Shown: positions 17,883-27,140, counted from the first letter of the stretch. The stretch: 64,000 bases of DNA from Shewanella pneumatophori (GCF_023283895.1 NZ_JAKILB010000003.1:62001-126000), one strand, 5' to 3'. Translations and numbers: made by a program. The notes: a model not told the origin generated them from the letters alone.

Positions 17883-18752
17883 ATGCAACTCAGTCAAGAA
17901 GATAGAATTTCCCCACAAGAAAAAAGTTCAGGCACCAATGGATTAGCGATTATCGCTATCATTGCGGTTGTGGCGCTATCGGCAGGCGGCTACTACTATC
18001 TCAGCGGCAATGAAAAAGCCGAAGAGCCACAAATTATTGCACCTGTAGTGATCCCTGACCCACTTCCAGCAGAGCCGCTTGAAACAGAAGCTGTGCCTGA
18101 GCCTGAGGTGGTTGAAGTTATTCCTGAGCCGGTGCAACTTCCAGAAGTAGAGCCAACGCCAGAGCCGGAACCACTGCCAGCACTCGGCGACAGTGATGCT
18201 TATGTGCAGCAGCAAGTAACTGCCGTTGCCGACGGCATGGCTATTGAACCACTTCTAATTGAAGACAATGTTATTCGTCAATTTGTGGTATTCGTTGATA
18301 ACCTAGCTCAAGGTGAACTCGCGCGTAAAGTGAGCCCACTAAAATCACCAAGCACCAGCTTTACCGCATCTGATATTGCCAATAAGACCTATATCAACCC
18401 GGACAGCTACCACAGATATGACCTATACGCCGACTTTTTAGCTAGCCTTAACGATGAAGAACTAGCGAAAACATACAAAAAAGTAACGCCACTGCTAAAC
18501 GAAGCGTTCGCCGAGCTAGGTTACAACCGAACTTCATTTGACGAGCGAATGCAACAGGCCATTGAAGTGATGCTAGATGCACCAATTATCGAACAACCAA
18601 TCGAACTAGATGGTGTTAGTGTTAACTACCAATTTGTTGATCCAAAGCTTGAAGCACTGCCAAACGCGCAAAAGCTGATGGTCCGCATGGGTCCAGAGAA
18701 CGCTCGTAAAGTTAAGTCAGCACTTCGTCGCCTGCAAAAGCAGCTGAACTAA
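17883..18752 (+). CDS. DUF3014 membrane-anchored protein
   Basis: This 289-residue protein has one N-terminal membrane helix (about residues 20-42), a long Pro/Glu/Val-rich spacer (about 50-100) and a conserved helical domain to the end (YVQQQ, then VVFVDNLAQGELARKVSPL, TASDIANKTYINPDSYHRYD), which I recognise as DUF3014. The likely topology is a short cytoplasmic tail, one helix and a periplasmic domain held away from the membrane by the rigid spacer. The function is unknown. It is a single gene between recG and the aryl polyene cluster. Confidence 0.8.
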   Translation: MQLSQEDRISPQEKSSGTNGLAIIAIIAVVALSAGGYYYLSGNEKAEEPQIIAPVVIPDPLPAEPLETEAVPEPEVVEVIPEPVQLPEVEPTPEPEPLPALGDSDAYVQQQVTAVADGMAIEPLLIEDNVIRQFVVFVDNLAQGELARKVSPLKSPSTSFTASDIANKTYINPDSYHRYDLYADFLASLNDEELAKTYKKVTPLLNEAFAELGYNRTSFDERMQQAIEVMLDAPIIEQPIELDGVSVNYQFVDPKLEALPNAQKLMVRMGPENARKVKSALRRLQKQLN

Positions 18753-18775
18753 AGCCAATCTTAATCCACTCCAAT

Positions 18776-18805
18776 ACCTAGGCGCTTAATCTAAAGCGCC
18801 TAGGT
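18776..18805 (+). terminator. Hairpin after the DUF3014 gene
   Basis: ACCTAGGCGCTT and AAGCGCCTAGGT form a perfect 12-bp stem with a 6-nt loop. There is no T run, so it is a weak intrinsic terminator or an mRNA 3' end. Confidence 0.55.
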
Positions 18806-19006
18806 TAAATCAACAGCATTTAACCTAATCCCTACTTCTTAGTATCAAACGTATCGCAAAAGGGCTTATTACACTCAGCCTATATGATGTAGAATAGCCA
18901 CTGTTAACGTTATTGTGCCTAGATACGCCAAGCTACAAGCCGTTTCAAAGCCAAATAATTTTTCTACTAGTAGGGGCAATACGAAAGGATATTCGTATCT
19001 GGGGCA

Positions 19007-19738
19007 GTGCATTTGAAGTTCAGCATTCTTTCATGGGGCGCTTGGTCGCCACATTACCAACAAGCCTCTGAATGGCTAAATTGGCCAGACAGAGCCTCTG
19101 ACGATCCAGCACTAAAGCCTGCTGTGCCTAAACTTGCTCATATACCAGCAATGCAGCGCAGACGCCTTAGCAAGCTCACCAAAATCATTCTTGAAGCCGT
19201 ACATCAATGCGCACCTAACGAGCAATGTCGTAGCATTTTTGCTTCGCAGCACGGTGAGATTAACCGCACAATCAGCTTGCTAAATGACATTGTTGATGGC
19301 GCACCGCTATCCCCTACTGGATTTAGCCAATCAGTCCACAATACTGCGAGTGGCATCTTTAGCATTTTCAGCCATAACCGTGCTGCCTCGACTTCGATTG
19401 CTGCTGGCAACAATACTTTTTCTCAGGCCTTTATTGAAGCCTTTGCTCAACTTCACGCCAATCCTGAGCCGTTATTACTGGTGTATGCCGACGAGCCAGT
19501 ACCGCAAGTTTACAGTCAATTTGCATCTCAACCTGAGTGGCCTATTGCTATCGCGTTTGTGCTAGCGCCAGCGGATTATCAACAAGATGCCTTAGCAACT
19601 ATCAAGCTAACACCTGCAGCGCTTGCTGGTAACAATGCTGAGCAGCTTAACTATGGTGAATTACTGGCAAGCCTTGCAGCTAAAAAACAACTAACGGGTC
19701 TACTTTCAGGTTGGCACTGGGAGCTTAATTGTGACTAA
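19007..19738 (+). CDS. Ketosynthase-like protein lacking active Cys (APE chain-length-factor type)
   Basis: First gene of the aryl polyene cluster; 243 residues, about half a normal ketosynthase. It resembles the N-terminal ketosynthase-like family (Ketoacyl-synt_2). Where active enzymes have a Cys in a TACSSS-type turn, this has STSIAAGNNTF, with no Cys, so it cannot condense by itself. In studied APE systems such a protein (ApeC) pairs with an active ketosynthase (ApeO), and the candidate partner here is the gene at 32.3 kb. GTG 19007 is the start; it overlaps the next gene by 8 bp. A small hairpin at 18979-18998 lies just upstream. Confidence 0.8.
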   Translation: MHLKFSILSWGAWSPHYQQASEWLNWPDRASDDPALKPAVPKLAHIPAMQRRRLSKLTKIILEAVHQCAPNEQCRSIFASQHGEINRTISLLNDIVDGAPLSPTGFSQSVHNTASGIFSIFSHNRAASTSIAAGNNTFSQAFIEAFAQLHANPEPLLLVYADEPVPQVYSQFASQPEWPIAIAFVLAPADYQQDALATIKLTPAALAGNNAEQLNYGELLASLAAKKQLTGLLSGWHWELNCD

Positions 19739-20564
19739 AGCTGCAGTTGAAAAAGCCCCAGAATACAGACAACCTCGAGCGCCAAAGTTAACCGGAATCG
19801 CTTATGTTCCACGCTGGGTTGGTGGCACTCTTTGCTATATGTCATTTGGCTTAGGTGGCCTGTTAAGCTCACTGACCATATTGCCTGTTTTAAGATTTTG
19901 GCCTGGTACACGCCAGCAACGTATTGAGCGCGTGCAACGCGCGGTGCACATCATGTTTAAAGGCTTTGTCCGCATGATGAGTTGGGTTGGGTTAATCAGC
20001 GTCAAATACCAAGATATTAGCCGCTTAAGTAACGCAAAAGGCATGATAGTTACCGCAAATCATCCGACCTTGATTGATGTGGTGGTGCTGATAAGCTTGA
20101 TGCCTAATGCCGGCTGCATTGTTAAACAAGGGCTATGGCGTAACCCATTTTTACGTGGTGTCGTTTCTTGTGCTGGTTACATACCTAATCGCGGCGCCGA
20201 ACTGTTACTCGAGGACTGTAAATCGGTATTAGAGCGCGGTACTAACCTGATTATTTTCCCTGAAGGGACTCGCACCGTTATTGGTGAGAAAATTAATCCA
20301 TTTGCCCGTGGCGCAGCCAATATCACCCTACGTACTCGTAGTGATCTTTTGCCGGTATTTTTAAAAACCAATACTGTTGGCTTTAGTAAACAGCAAAAGT
20401 GGTATCAGCTGCCAAGACGCACGATTGGAATTGATATCGAAATTGGCGAAACATTGCCATATTTGCGCTATGATGCTGCGGCAGGTGGCGACGCCAAAAT
20501 GGCAAGACAGATGACTCGCGACCTAGAAAACTATTATAAACAACAATTAGATAGATACTTATGA
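19731..20564 (+). CDS. Lysophospholipid acyltransferase-family protein (APE cluster)
   Basis: This 277-residue PlsC-type acyltransferase has the catalytic NHPTLID motif (H-x4-D) near residue 104 and the acceptor-binding FPEGTRT motif. An N-terminal hydrophobic stretch suggests inner-membrane attachment. APE clusters carry one such enzyme (ApeD-like), thought to help build the lipid to which the polyene is joined. It starts with GTG 19731 inside the end of the previous gene and overlaps the first ACP gene by 4 bp, so translation is coupled. Confidence 0.85.
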   Translation: MTKAAVEKAPEYRQPRAPKLTGIAYVPRWVGGTLCYMSFGLGGLLSSLTILPVLRFWPGTRQQRIERVQRAVHIMFKGFVRMMSWVGLISVKYQDISRLSNAKGMIVTANHPTLIDVVVLISLMPNAGCIVKQGLWRNPFLRGVVSCAGYIPNRGAELLLEDCKSVLERGTNLIIFPEGTRTVIGEKINPFARGAANITLRTRSDLLPVFLKTNTVGFSKQQKWYQLPRRTIGIDIEIGETLPYLRYDAAAGGDAKMARQMTRDLENYYKQQLDRYL

Positions 20565-20815
20565 GCTTAGATAACGAAATTAAACAACTGATCATCGACT
20601 GCCTTGATCTTGAAGACGTCAGTATCGATGATATCGACTCTGCAGCCCCGCTATTTGGTGAAGGCCTTGGGCTCGACTCAATTGACGCACTCGAGCTAGG
20701 CTTAGCCATTAAAAAGCAGTTTGATGTCAAAATTGAAGCTAACTCAGAAGCTACAAAACAGCACTTTTACAGTGTGGCTAGCTTAGTTAGCTTTATTGAG
20801 TCACAGCGAGCCTAG
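20561..20815 (+). CDS. Acyl carrier protein 1 (APE cluster, ApeE-type)
   Basis: This 84-residue carrier holds the growing chain as a thioester on a phosphopantetheine arm attached to the Ser in GLGLDSIDALEL. It is acidic and helical as expected. It starts at an ATGA overlap with the acyltransferase gene. A second carrier lies immediately downstream; characterised APE systems also have two, with separate roles for chain start and elongation. Confidence 0.9.
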   Translation: MSLDNEIKQLIIDCLDLEDVSIDDIDSAAPLFGEGLGLDSIDALELGLAIKKQFDVKIEANSEATKQHFYSVASLVSFIESQRA

Positions 20816-20823
20816 GAGGAATG

Positions 20824-21072
20824 ATGCAAACTCGTGAACAAATCCTAGACATGCTGACCCAAATTCTTGTGGATGAGTTTGAGATTGATGCAGACGATAT
20901 CACACTTGAAGCCTCTCTATATGAAGAGCTTGATTTAGACAGCATTGATGCCGTTGATTTAGTGATTAAGCTGCAACAAATGACAGGCAAGAAGATTAAG
21001 CCTGAAGAGTTTAAAGCGGTAAGAACCGTCAATGACGTTGTCAGCGCAATTGAAGGTTTAGTGCAAGACTAA
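20824..21072 (+). CDS. Acyl carrier protein 2 (APE cluster, ApeF-type)
   Basis: An 82-residue acyl carrier protein with the phosphopantetheine Ser in LDLDSIDAVDL. AGGAGG at 20814-20819 is a near-perfect ribosome site; it sits four bases before ATG 20824 but only one before ATG 20821, so 20824 is preferred. The stop overlaps the next start in a TAATG. It differs clearly in sequence from the first carrier, which points to different protein partners. Confidence 0.9.
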   Translation: MQTREQILDMLTQILVDEFEIDADDITLEASLYEELDLDSIDAVDLVIKLQQMTGKKIKPEEFKAVRTVNDVVSAIEGLVQD

Positions 21073-21620
21073 TGCGACTGTTTTTGCAAATAGTGACATC
21101 CATAGTCGTTATCGCTTATCCACTGGCGGTCTACTTTGGGCTGCACTATTTGCCAGCAGGCAGTATCGCCTTAGGCTTATGTGCTGTGTTAATCATTAGG
21201 TTGTTACTGCAGCAGCAACAGGTAAAAGCATTATTACTGCCTATTATCGTCGGTATCAGCCTCACAGCAGGCAGCTTTATCGCAAAACAAAATGACTGGC
21301 TATTGTATTACCCAGTTGTGATAAATCTGACCATGTTGAGCTTGTTTGGCTATTCACTCAAACATGGGCCGAGCATGATAGAAAGGTTAGCTCGACTCAA
21401 AGAGCCAGAGCTACCAGACGCAGCCATAGGCTACTTAAATCGTGTGACATTAATATGGTGTGGCCTGTTCATTTTTAATGGGGCAATGGCGCTTTATACC
21501 GCTCTATACACCAGCATCGAAACATGGACACTCTATAACGGCTTAATCGCCTACTTGCTCATTGGGTCGCTACTTGGTGGCGAATGGTTATATCGAACAT
21601 TTTGGTTAAAAAAGTCATGA
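21072..21620 (+). CDS. Integral membrane protein of APE cluster (COG4648-like)
   Basis: This 182-residue protein has about five hydrophobic segments and no catalytic motif I can name. It occupies the place of ApeG in aryl polyene clusters, which carry a COG4648-type membrane protein between the carriers and the ligase. A scaffold or lipid-handling role is only a guess. Both ends overlap neighbours (TAATG at the start, ATGA at the end). Confidence 0.75.
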   Translation: MRLFLQIVTSIVVIAYPLAVYFGLHYLPAGSIALGLCAVLIIRLLLQQQQVKALLLPIIVGISLTAGSFIAKQNDWLLYYPVVINLTMLSLFGYSLKHGPSMIERLARLKEPELPDAAIGYLNRVTLIWCGLFIFNGAMALYTALYTSIETWTLYNGLIAYLLIGSLLGGEWLYRTFWLKKS

Positions 21621-22996
21621 CGAATTTACTAAAAGCTTGGTTAAGCCAAGGGCCTGTTGCACAGCAGTTGATTAGCTTTAATCACCACGACATTGTTACC
21701 GGCTCAGCCTTTTGCGCGCAAGTAAGTCAATTACACCAACAGTTAATTGAATCCGAAGAGCAGCGCTGGTTATTAAGCAGTGACAGCAGTGATCTATTTG
21801 CAGTAGGTCTGTGCGCCGGTCTATTAGCGGGTAAACAGGTGATCTTGCCAGCCAATACTCAAGCCGGCACCTTAAGCGAACTCACCCATGAGTACGACGG
21901 CGTGATGGCCAATATGCCTATCTGCGAAGGCAAAAGCTTTTTACGTCTCGATAAAGACCAAAACCCACCTGCTGGTAACTGGCCACAAGTGCAAAGTTAC
22001 GGCAAGCTAGTGTTGTTTACTTCAGGTAGCAGCGGCAAGCCTAAGCGCGTCGTCAAAACCATTGACCAGCTTGATGCAGAGGTCAGTGTGCTTGAGCATA
22101 CTTTTGCCCAGCACTTACCGCATTGCAGCGTAATATCTACCGTCTCTCACCAACACATCTATGGGTTATTGTTTAAGATCCTTTGGCCACTCGCGGCAAG
22201 TCGTCCGTTTTTAAGTGACTTAGTGGAATACCCTGAAACCTTAAGTTATTACGCTAATTTGTTTCCAAACTTATGCTTGATCAGTAGCCCTGCACAGCTG
22301 TCTCGACTACCTGATGCTCTAGACAACGAAAAGCAATTGCGCGCGCCAAGTTTAGTGTTTAGTTCTGGCGGGCCATTGAGCTTTGACGCTTCAAAAGCGC
22401 TAGCCAATTGCTACGGGCAACCACCTATCGAAGTCTTTGGCAGCACTGAAACCGGTGGTATAGCCTACCGCCGCCAACACCAAGCTAATGCCAGCTGGCA
22501 AACTTTTGCATCGATAGAGATCGCTCAAGCAGAATCCGATGGCGCACTTATGCTCAAATCCCCGTATTTGCCAGATAATGCTTGGCTTAAATGTGATGAC
22601 AAAATTGAATTGCACAGCGATGGCAAATTTAGCCTGCAGGGCCGCTTAGACCGCATTATTAAAGTTGAAGAAAAACGCCTATCACTAGTGCAAATGGAAT
22701 CTTTATTAGAAAGCCACCCTTGGGTATCTAAAGCGGCGTTAGTTATGCTGCAACAGCCAAGAGTTCAGCTTGGTGCAGCTATCGAGCTTTCTAAAGAGGG
22801 GGCGGCTCAGCTAGAAGCTAACGGTAAACTTGCACTAAATAATCAGTTAAAGCGCCACTTACTCAGCCAGTTTGAACGGGTAACTTTACCTAGACGTTGG
22901 CGCTACCCAGAAGCCCTACCTTTAGATCAGCAAGGTAAGCGGGTACAAACAAATATGTTAGCCCTATTTGATATCGACAAGTTTAAAAGCAAATGA
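21617..22996 (+). CDS. AMP-dependent aryl/acyl ligase (APE cluster, ApeH-type)
   Basis: This 459-residue adenylate-forming enzyme probably activates the aromatic starter acid and loads it on a carrier. The P-loop LFTSGSSGKPKRVVKT, a FGSTETGGIAYR motif and a C-terminal hinge GRLDRIIKVEEKRL with catalytic Lys candidates are visible. It is shorter than classical CoA ligases, as in APE ligases. ATG 21617, at an ATGA overlap with the membrane-protein gene, is used; an in-frame upstream ATG inside that gene is not. With the ammonia lyase in the same cluster, the expected substrate is cinnamate or 4-coumarate. Confidence 0.85.
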   Translation: MTNLLKAWLSQGPVAQQLISFNHHDIVTGSAFCAQVSQLHQQLIESEEQRWLLSSDSSDLFAVGLCAGLLAGKQVILPANTQAGTLSELTHEYDGVMANMPICEGKSFLRLDKDQNPPAGNWPQVQSYGKLVLFTSGSSGKPKRVVKTIDQLDAEVSVLEHTFAQHLPHCSVISTVSHQHIYGLLFKILWPLAASRPFLSDLVEYPETLSYYANLFPNLCLISSPAQLSRLPDALDNEKQLRAPSLVFSSGGPLSFDASKALANCYGQPPIEVFGSTETGGIAYRRQHQANASWQTFASIEIAQAESDGALMLKSPYLPDNAWLKCDDKIELHSDGKFSLQGRLDRIIKVEEKRLSLVQMESLLESHPWVSKAALVMLQQPRVQLGAAIELSKEGAAQLEANGKLALNNQLKRHLLSQFERVTLPRRWRYPEALPLDQQGKRVQTNMLALFDIDKFKSK

Positions 22997-23370
22997 TTAC
23001 ATCAACTCTGCCGACCATTATTAGCTTTGCCAGCGAAGCCGATAGCGCCACTTGGCGACTGGATATTGCTGCCGATCTTAACTATTTCAATGGTCACTTT
23101 CCCGAGCACCCCGTATTACCTGGGGTTACTCAACTCGATTGGGCTATCAAGCTTGGCTGCGCTCACTTTGGTTATAACGTTAACGTAGCGACACTTGAAG
23201 TGCTTAAGTTCCAACAACTCATGCTACCCAACACTCAGGTTGATCTGATTGTGAGTCATAACGCAGCCAAACAAAAACTCACCTTTGCTTATAGTGATGG
23301 TGAAAAACGTTTTGCGTCGGGTCGAATCGCCCTCAATGGCGCTAACGATCCTGTAGCGGTGAGCAACTAA
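22993..23370 (+). CDS. Hotdog-fold 3-hydroxyacyl-ACP dehydratase subunit (ApeI-type)
   Basis: This 125-residue hotdog protein carries the FabZ/FabA-like core HFPEHPVLPGVTQLDWA, with the His of the dehydratase site. In studied APE systems ApeI forms a heterodimer with a second dehydratase subunit, ApeP. A matching partner is encoded at 33.6 kb. Starts at ATGA and ends at TAATG overlaps with its neighbours. Confidence 0.87.
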   Translation: MITSTLPTIISFASEADSATWRLDIAADLNYFNGHFPEHPVLPGVTQLDWAIKLGCAHFGYNVNVATLEVLKFQQLMLPNTQVDLIVSHNAAKQKLTFAYSDGEKRFASGRIALNGANDPVAVSN

Positions 23371-25124
23371 TGCGTTTAGCTTTAGTGGTTCCAAACTATA
23401 ATCATCGTGGCGCCATTGAGCGCACCCTAGAGGCTCTTGCAGCCTTTAATTTACCTTGCTACTTAGTTAACGATGGTAGCGATGACGAAACCCGCTTTTT
23501 ATTGATCGAGCTGGCAGAAAAATATCCTTGGGTGACGTTACTGCATCACCCATACAATCGTGGTAAAGGGGCAGCGGTAATGACCGGCCTGCGTACTGCC
23601 TATGCCGATGGTTTTACCCATGCACTGCAAGTTGACGCAGATGGTCAGCATGACTTAGATGATATTCCGGCGATGATTGAGCGAGCAGAAGCTGCGCCAG
23701 AAGCCTTGATTTCAGGTTTACCGCAATACGATGAGTCCGTGCCTAAAGGTCGCTTATATGGCCGCTATATCACCCATTTCTGGGTGTGGATTGAAACCTT
23801 AAGCTTTGATATTAAAGACTCCATGTGTGGCTTTAGGATCTACCCACTTGCCGCCACTGAAAAGTTGTTTTTAAGCCATGCCCTGGGTGAGCGCATGGAT
23901 TTTGATATCGAAGTCTTAGTACGTCTTTACTGGCAAGGGGTGCAGATTATTCACCTGCCTACCCGCGTCATCTACCCCGAAGACGGTGTCAGCCATTTTC
24001 AAGGACTTAAAGATAATGTGCGGATCTCTTTAATGCACAGCAAGTTATTTTTCGGCATGTTGTGGCGTCAACCTAAACGGCTTTTACAGTCGATAAAGCA
24101 GCTATTCACCGCCTCAAATCAAAATAAGCATTGGTCTAATATGACCGAGCGCGGCAGTTACTGGGGAATCAAGCTGATCGCCGAAAGTTACCGTCTTGGC
24201 GGACACTGGTTATGCCGTGCCATTATGTACCCAGTAATAGTGTATTTCTTTATTACTGGTAGCACTGCTAGAGCTGCATCACTGCAGTTTCTAGAGCATG
24301 TAAAACAGCAGCAGCCTGATCATCCACAATTAAGTGACCCCCTAAGTTGGCGTGACAGCCTAAAACACTTCTTCGCTTTTGGTAACGCAGCCCTCGATAG
24401 AATCGACGCATGGTGCGACCGCATTAAGCTAGAACAGGTGGACTTTCCAAACCGTGAAATGCTCGCAAACGAGCTTGCAGCCGGAAATGGTGCAGTGTTG
24501 CTAGTATCGCACTTAGGTAATTTGGAGCTGTGCCGCGCAATTTCAATCCACCAGCGCAAAGTAAAAGTTAACGTGATGGTGCTGACTGAAAATGCTGAAA
24601 ACTTTAACCGAGTACTAAAGCAACTTAATCCAGACAGTGCACTCAACCTTATCCAAGTCACCGAACTTGGGCCCAGCACCTCAATGTTACTGCAGCAAAA
24701 AATTGAGAATGGAGAACTGGTGGTAATAGCCGGCGATCGCACCTCATCGCAAACAGCGGGTCGGGTAATTTACCAAGACTTTTTAGGCGAGCAAGCGCCG
24801 TTTCCCCAAGGGCCTTTTATATTAGCCGGCCTATTAGACTGCCCGGTGTATACCATGTTCTGCCTGCGCCAAAATGGTCGTTACCATGTGCATTTAGAGC
24901 ATTTTGCCGACAGCTTAAAAGGCACAAGGGCAGGCCGTGCAGAACGTATCGATCAAGCAGTAAATGAATTTAGCACTCGCTTAGCGCGTCATGCATTAAG
25001 TGAACCGCTGCAATGGTTTAATTTTTATGATTTTTGGCGTAAAGATGAGCAAGCACAACGAACCCACGCCAATAGTAGTGATTGCAGTAATGACTGCAAT
25101 AGCAAAGGACAAGCAAGCAAATGA
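23370..25124 (+). CDS. Glycosyltransferase-acyltransferase fusion (APE cluster, ApeJ-type)
   Basis: This 584-residue two-domain protein combines a GT2 glycosyltransferase with a lipid-A-type acyltransferase. Residues 1-230 look like dolichol-phosphate-mannose-synthase enzymes (VPNYNHRGAIERTL, VNDGSDDE, metal-binding DADGQHDLDD near 89). Residues about 300-560 are an LpxL/HtrB-like acyltransferase with His381 and Glu386 in HLGNLE (H-x4-E), a GDRTSSQ segment and a hydrophobic neighbouring stretch. Such fusions are typical of APE and flexirubin clusters and may link the polyene to a glycolipid. It overlaps both neighbours. Confidence 0.88.
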   Translation: MRLALVVPNYNHRGAIERTLEALAAFNLPCYLVNDGSDDETRFLLIELAEKYPWVTLLHHPYNRGKGAAVMTGLRTAYADGFTHALQVDADGQHDLDDIPAMIERAEAAPEALISGLPQYDESVPKGRLYGRYITHFWVWIETLSFDIKDSMCGFRIYPLAATEKLFLSHALGERMDFDIEVLVRLYWQGVQIIHLPTRVIYPEDGVSHFQGLKDNVRISLMHSKLFFGMLWRQPKRLLQSIKQLFTASNQNKHWSNMTERGSYWGIKLIAESYRLGGHWLCRAIMYPVIVYFFITGSTARAASLQFLEHVKQQQPDHPQLSDPLSWRDSLKHFFAFGNAALDRIDAWCDRIKLEQVDFPNREMLANELAAGNGAVLLVSHLGNLELCRAISIHQRKVKVNVMVLTENAENFNRVLKQLNPDSALNLIQVTELGPSTSMLLQQKIENGELVVIAGDRTSSQTAGRVIYQDFLGEQAPFPQGPFILAGLLDCPVYTMFCLRQNGRYHVHLEHFADSLKGTRAGRAERIDQAVNEFSTRLARHALSEPLQWFNFYDFWRKDEQAQRTHANSSDCSNDCNSKGQASK

Positions 25125-26680
25125 CCCAAGATACAACACCTCAGCCACAGTCGGTAGAATTTGGCTATAACAGCCTATCGCTTGAAGACGTGGTCGCCAT
25201 AGCTAAAGGCGCAAAGTCTAAGCTTAATCAAACAGCTGAGTATCGCGCCTACATTCAAAAAGGCGCGCAGTTTATTGATAGCCTCTTAAAAGAGGAAGGT
25301 GTGGTCTACGGCGTTACTACTGGTTACGGCGATTCTTGTACCGTGACTGTTGGCCTAGATCTAGTGCATGAGTTACCGCTGCATCTAACCCGTTTTCACG
25401 GCTGTGGTATGGGCGAAATACTGTCGCCAATGCAAGCTCGTGCAGTTATGGCTTGCCGTTTAAGTTCTTTAGCTGTTGGCAAGTCAGGGGTGACTTATGA
25501 GCTGCTACAGCGCATTGAAACCTTGCTAAACCTAAATATCACACCGGTAATCCCAGAAGAAGGTTCAGTTGGTGCCAGCGGCGATTTAACACCACTGTCT
25601 TACCTAGCTGCAGTGCTAGTTGGCGAGCGCGATGTGATCTACCAAGGTCAACGTCGCCCAACAAGCGAAGTGTACCAAGAGCTAAATATTATCCCGTTAA
25701 AGCTGCGCCCAAAAGAAGGTTTGGCCTTAATGAACGGCACTGCGGTAATGACCGCCCTAGCCTGCCTAGCCTATGACAGAGCGCAATATATGGCGCGCCT
25801 TGCTAGCCGTATAACGGCTATGGCCTCGTTAACCTTAAAAGGTAACTCAAACCATTTTGACGACATTTTATTTGCCGCCAAGCCTCATCCAGGTCAAAAC
25901 CAAATTGCAGCGTGGATCCGTGAAGACTTAAATCATCACATCCACCCACGTAACTCCGACAGACTGCAAGACAGATATTCAATTCGCTGCGCGCCGCATG
26001 TTATCGGCGTGCTGCAAGATGCACTACCATTTATGCGCCAGTTTATTGAAACAGAATTAAACAGCGCTAACGACAACCCAATTGTTGATGGTGAAGGCGA
26101 GCATATTCTGCATGGCGGCCACTTCTATGGCGGCCATATTGCCTTTGCGATGGACGCAATGAAAAACGCGGTGGCCAATATTGCCGATCTGATTGATCGC
26201 CAAATGGCGTTGGTAATGGATCAAAAATTCAATAACGGTTTACCAGCCAACCTCTCTGGCGCAACTGGCAAGCGCAAGGCAATTAACCATGGCTTTAAAG
26301 CGGTGCAAATTGGCGTGTCAGCTTGGACTGCTGAAGCATTAAAAAACACTATGCCAGCCAGTGTATTCTCGCGCTCTACCGAATGCCATAACCAAGACAA
26401 AGTCAGCATGGGCACTATCTCTGCCCGCGATTGTATGCGCGTATTACAGCTTACTGAGCAAGTTGCAGCTGCAGCACTATTAGCTATGTCGCAAGGTATT
26501 CGTCTGCGCATCGCCCAAGAAGAGCTCGTTGCCAGCTCAATCACGCCATCTTTAGCTAATACCCTTGCGCAAGTTGAAGCCGATTTTGAGCTGTTAACTG
26601 AAGATAGACCGCTAGAACAAACGCTGCGCTCAACCGTGGATAAGATCCAACACGGTTATTGGGAAGTGTGCGGAAAATAA
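25121..26680 (+). CDS. MIO-type aromatic amino acid ammonia-lyase (HAL/PAL/TAL family)
   Basis: This 519-residue enzyme removes ammonia from an aromatic amino acid using a self-made MIO group. The Ala-Ser-Gly that cyclises is at 152-154 (GSVGASGDLTPLS), the catalytic Tyr is in YGVTTGYG (Tyr63), and NDNPIV is present. It sits inside the polyene cluster rather than a hut operon, so it most likely makes an aryl acrylic acid starter. The selectivity pair appears to be Phe92-His93 (LTRFHGCG); by my alignment tyrosine lyase RsTAL has His-Leu, phenylalanine lyases Phe-Leu and histidine lyases Ser-His, so this pair matches none. Automated annotation may call it hutH, which I think is misleading. Confidence 0.87.
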   Translation: MTQDTTPQPQSVEFGYNSLSLEDVVAIAKGAKSKLNQTAEYRAYIQKGAQFIDSLLKEEGVVYGVTTGYGDSCTVTVGLDLVHELPLHLTRFHGCGMGEILSPMQARAVMACRLSSLAVGKSGVTYELLQRIETLLNLNITPVIPEEGSVGASGDLTPLSYLAAVLVGERDVIYQGQRRPTSEVYQELNIIPLKLRPKEGLALMNGTAVMTALACLAYDRAQYMARLASRITAMASLTLKGNSNHFDDILFAAKPHPGQNQIAAWIREDLNHHIHPRNSDRLQDRYSIRCAPHVIGVLQDALPFMRQFIETELNSANDNPIVDGEGEHILHGGHFYGGHIAFAMDAMKNAVANIADLIDRQMALVMDQKFNNGLPANLSGATGKRKAINHGFKAVQIGVSAWTAEALKNTMPASVFSRSTECHNQDKVSMGTISARDCMRVLQLTEQVAAAALLAMSQGIRLRIAQEELVASSITPSLANTLAQVEADFELLTEDRPLEQTLRSTVDKIQHGYWEVCGK

Positions 26681-26694
26681 TAAGGACATTACTA

Positions 26695-27135
26695 ATGAAA
26701 GGCATTTTACAAACAGAAATGGAAGTCGAAATTCCGTTTCATGATGTCGATTCGATGGGCATCACTTGGCATGGTAACTACCTACGCTATTTTGAGTTAG
26801 TCCGCTGTAAACTGCTGGATAAAATTGGCTACGGCTACCGCGCTATGCAAGATTCTGGCTTTAGCTGGCCAATTGTTGATGTGCAGATCAAGTACGTGCA
26901 ATCAAGCACCTTTGAGCAAAAGGTGCTGGTAAAGGCATCGTTAGTTGAGTGGGAAAACCGCCTAAAGATCAACTACCAAGTACTTGATGCTCAAACAGGT
27001 AAACGCATCACCAAAGGCTACACCATTCAAGCTGCAGTCGATATGCAAACCCAAGAGCTCTGCTTTGTTGCGCCAGAAGTATTCTTACAGAAAATAGCTC
27101 ATCTGCTACCAGAAAACGCCCAAGGCATGGAGTAA
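26695..27135 (+). CDS. 4HBT-type acyl thioesterase (APE cluster, ApeK-type)
   Basis: This 146-residue hotdog thioesterase has a YbgC-like active region (FHDVDSMGITWHGNYLRYFE), with the Asp/His pattern that cleaves acyl thioesters. In characterised APE clusters ApeK is a thioesterase acting on ACP-bound intermediates. ATG 26695, with TAAGGA nine bases upstream, is the start; an in-frame GTG-like extension into the ammonia-lyase gene is not supported. Confidence 0.87.
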   Translation: MKGILQTEMEVEIPFHDVDSMGITWHGNYLRYFELVRCKLLDKIGYGYRAMQDSGFSWPIVDVQIKYVQSSTFEQKVLVKASLVEWENRLKINYQVLDAQTGKRITKGYTIQAAVDMQTQELCFVAPEVFLQKIAHLLPENAQGME

Positions 27136-27140
27136 CTCGC

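Noticed and set aside
25121..26680. Histidine ammonia-lyase HutH of the hut pathway
   Set aside because: No hutU or other hut gene is near, and the gene is embedded in the polyene cluster with overlaps on its upstream side.
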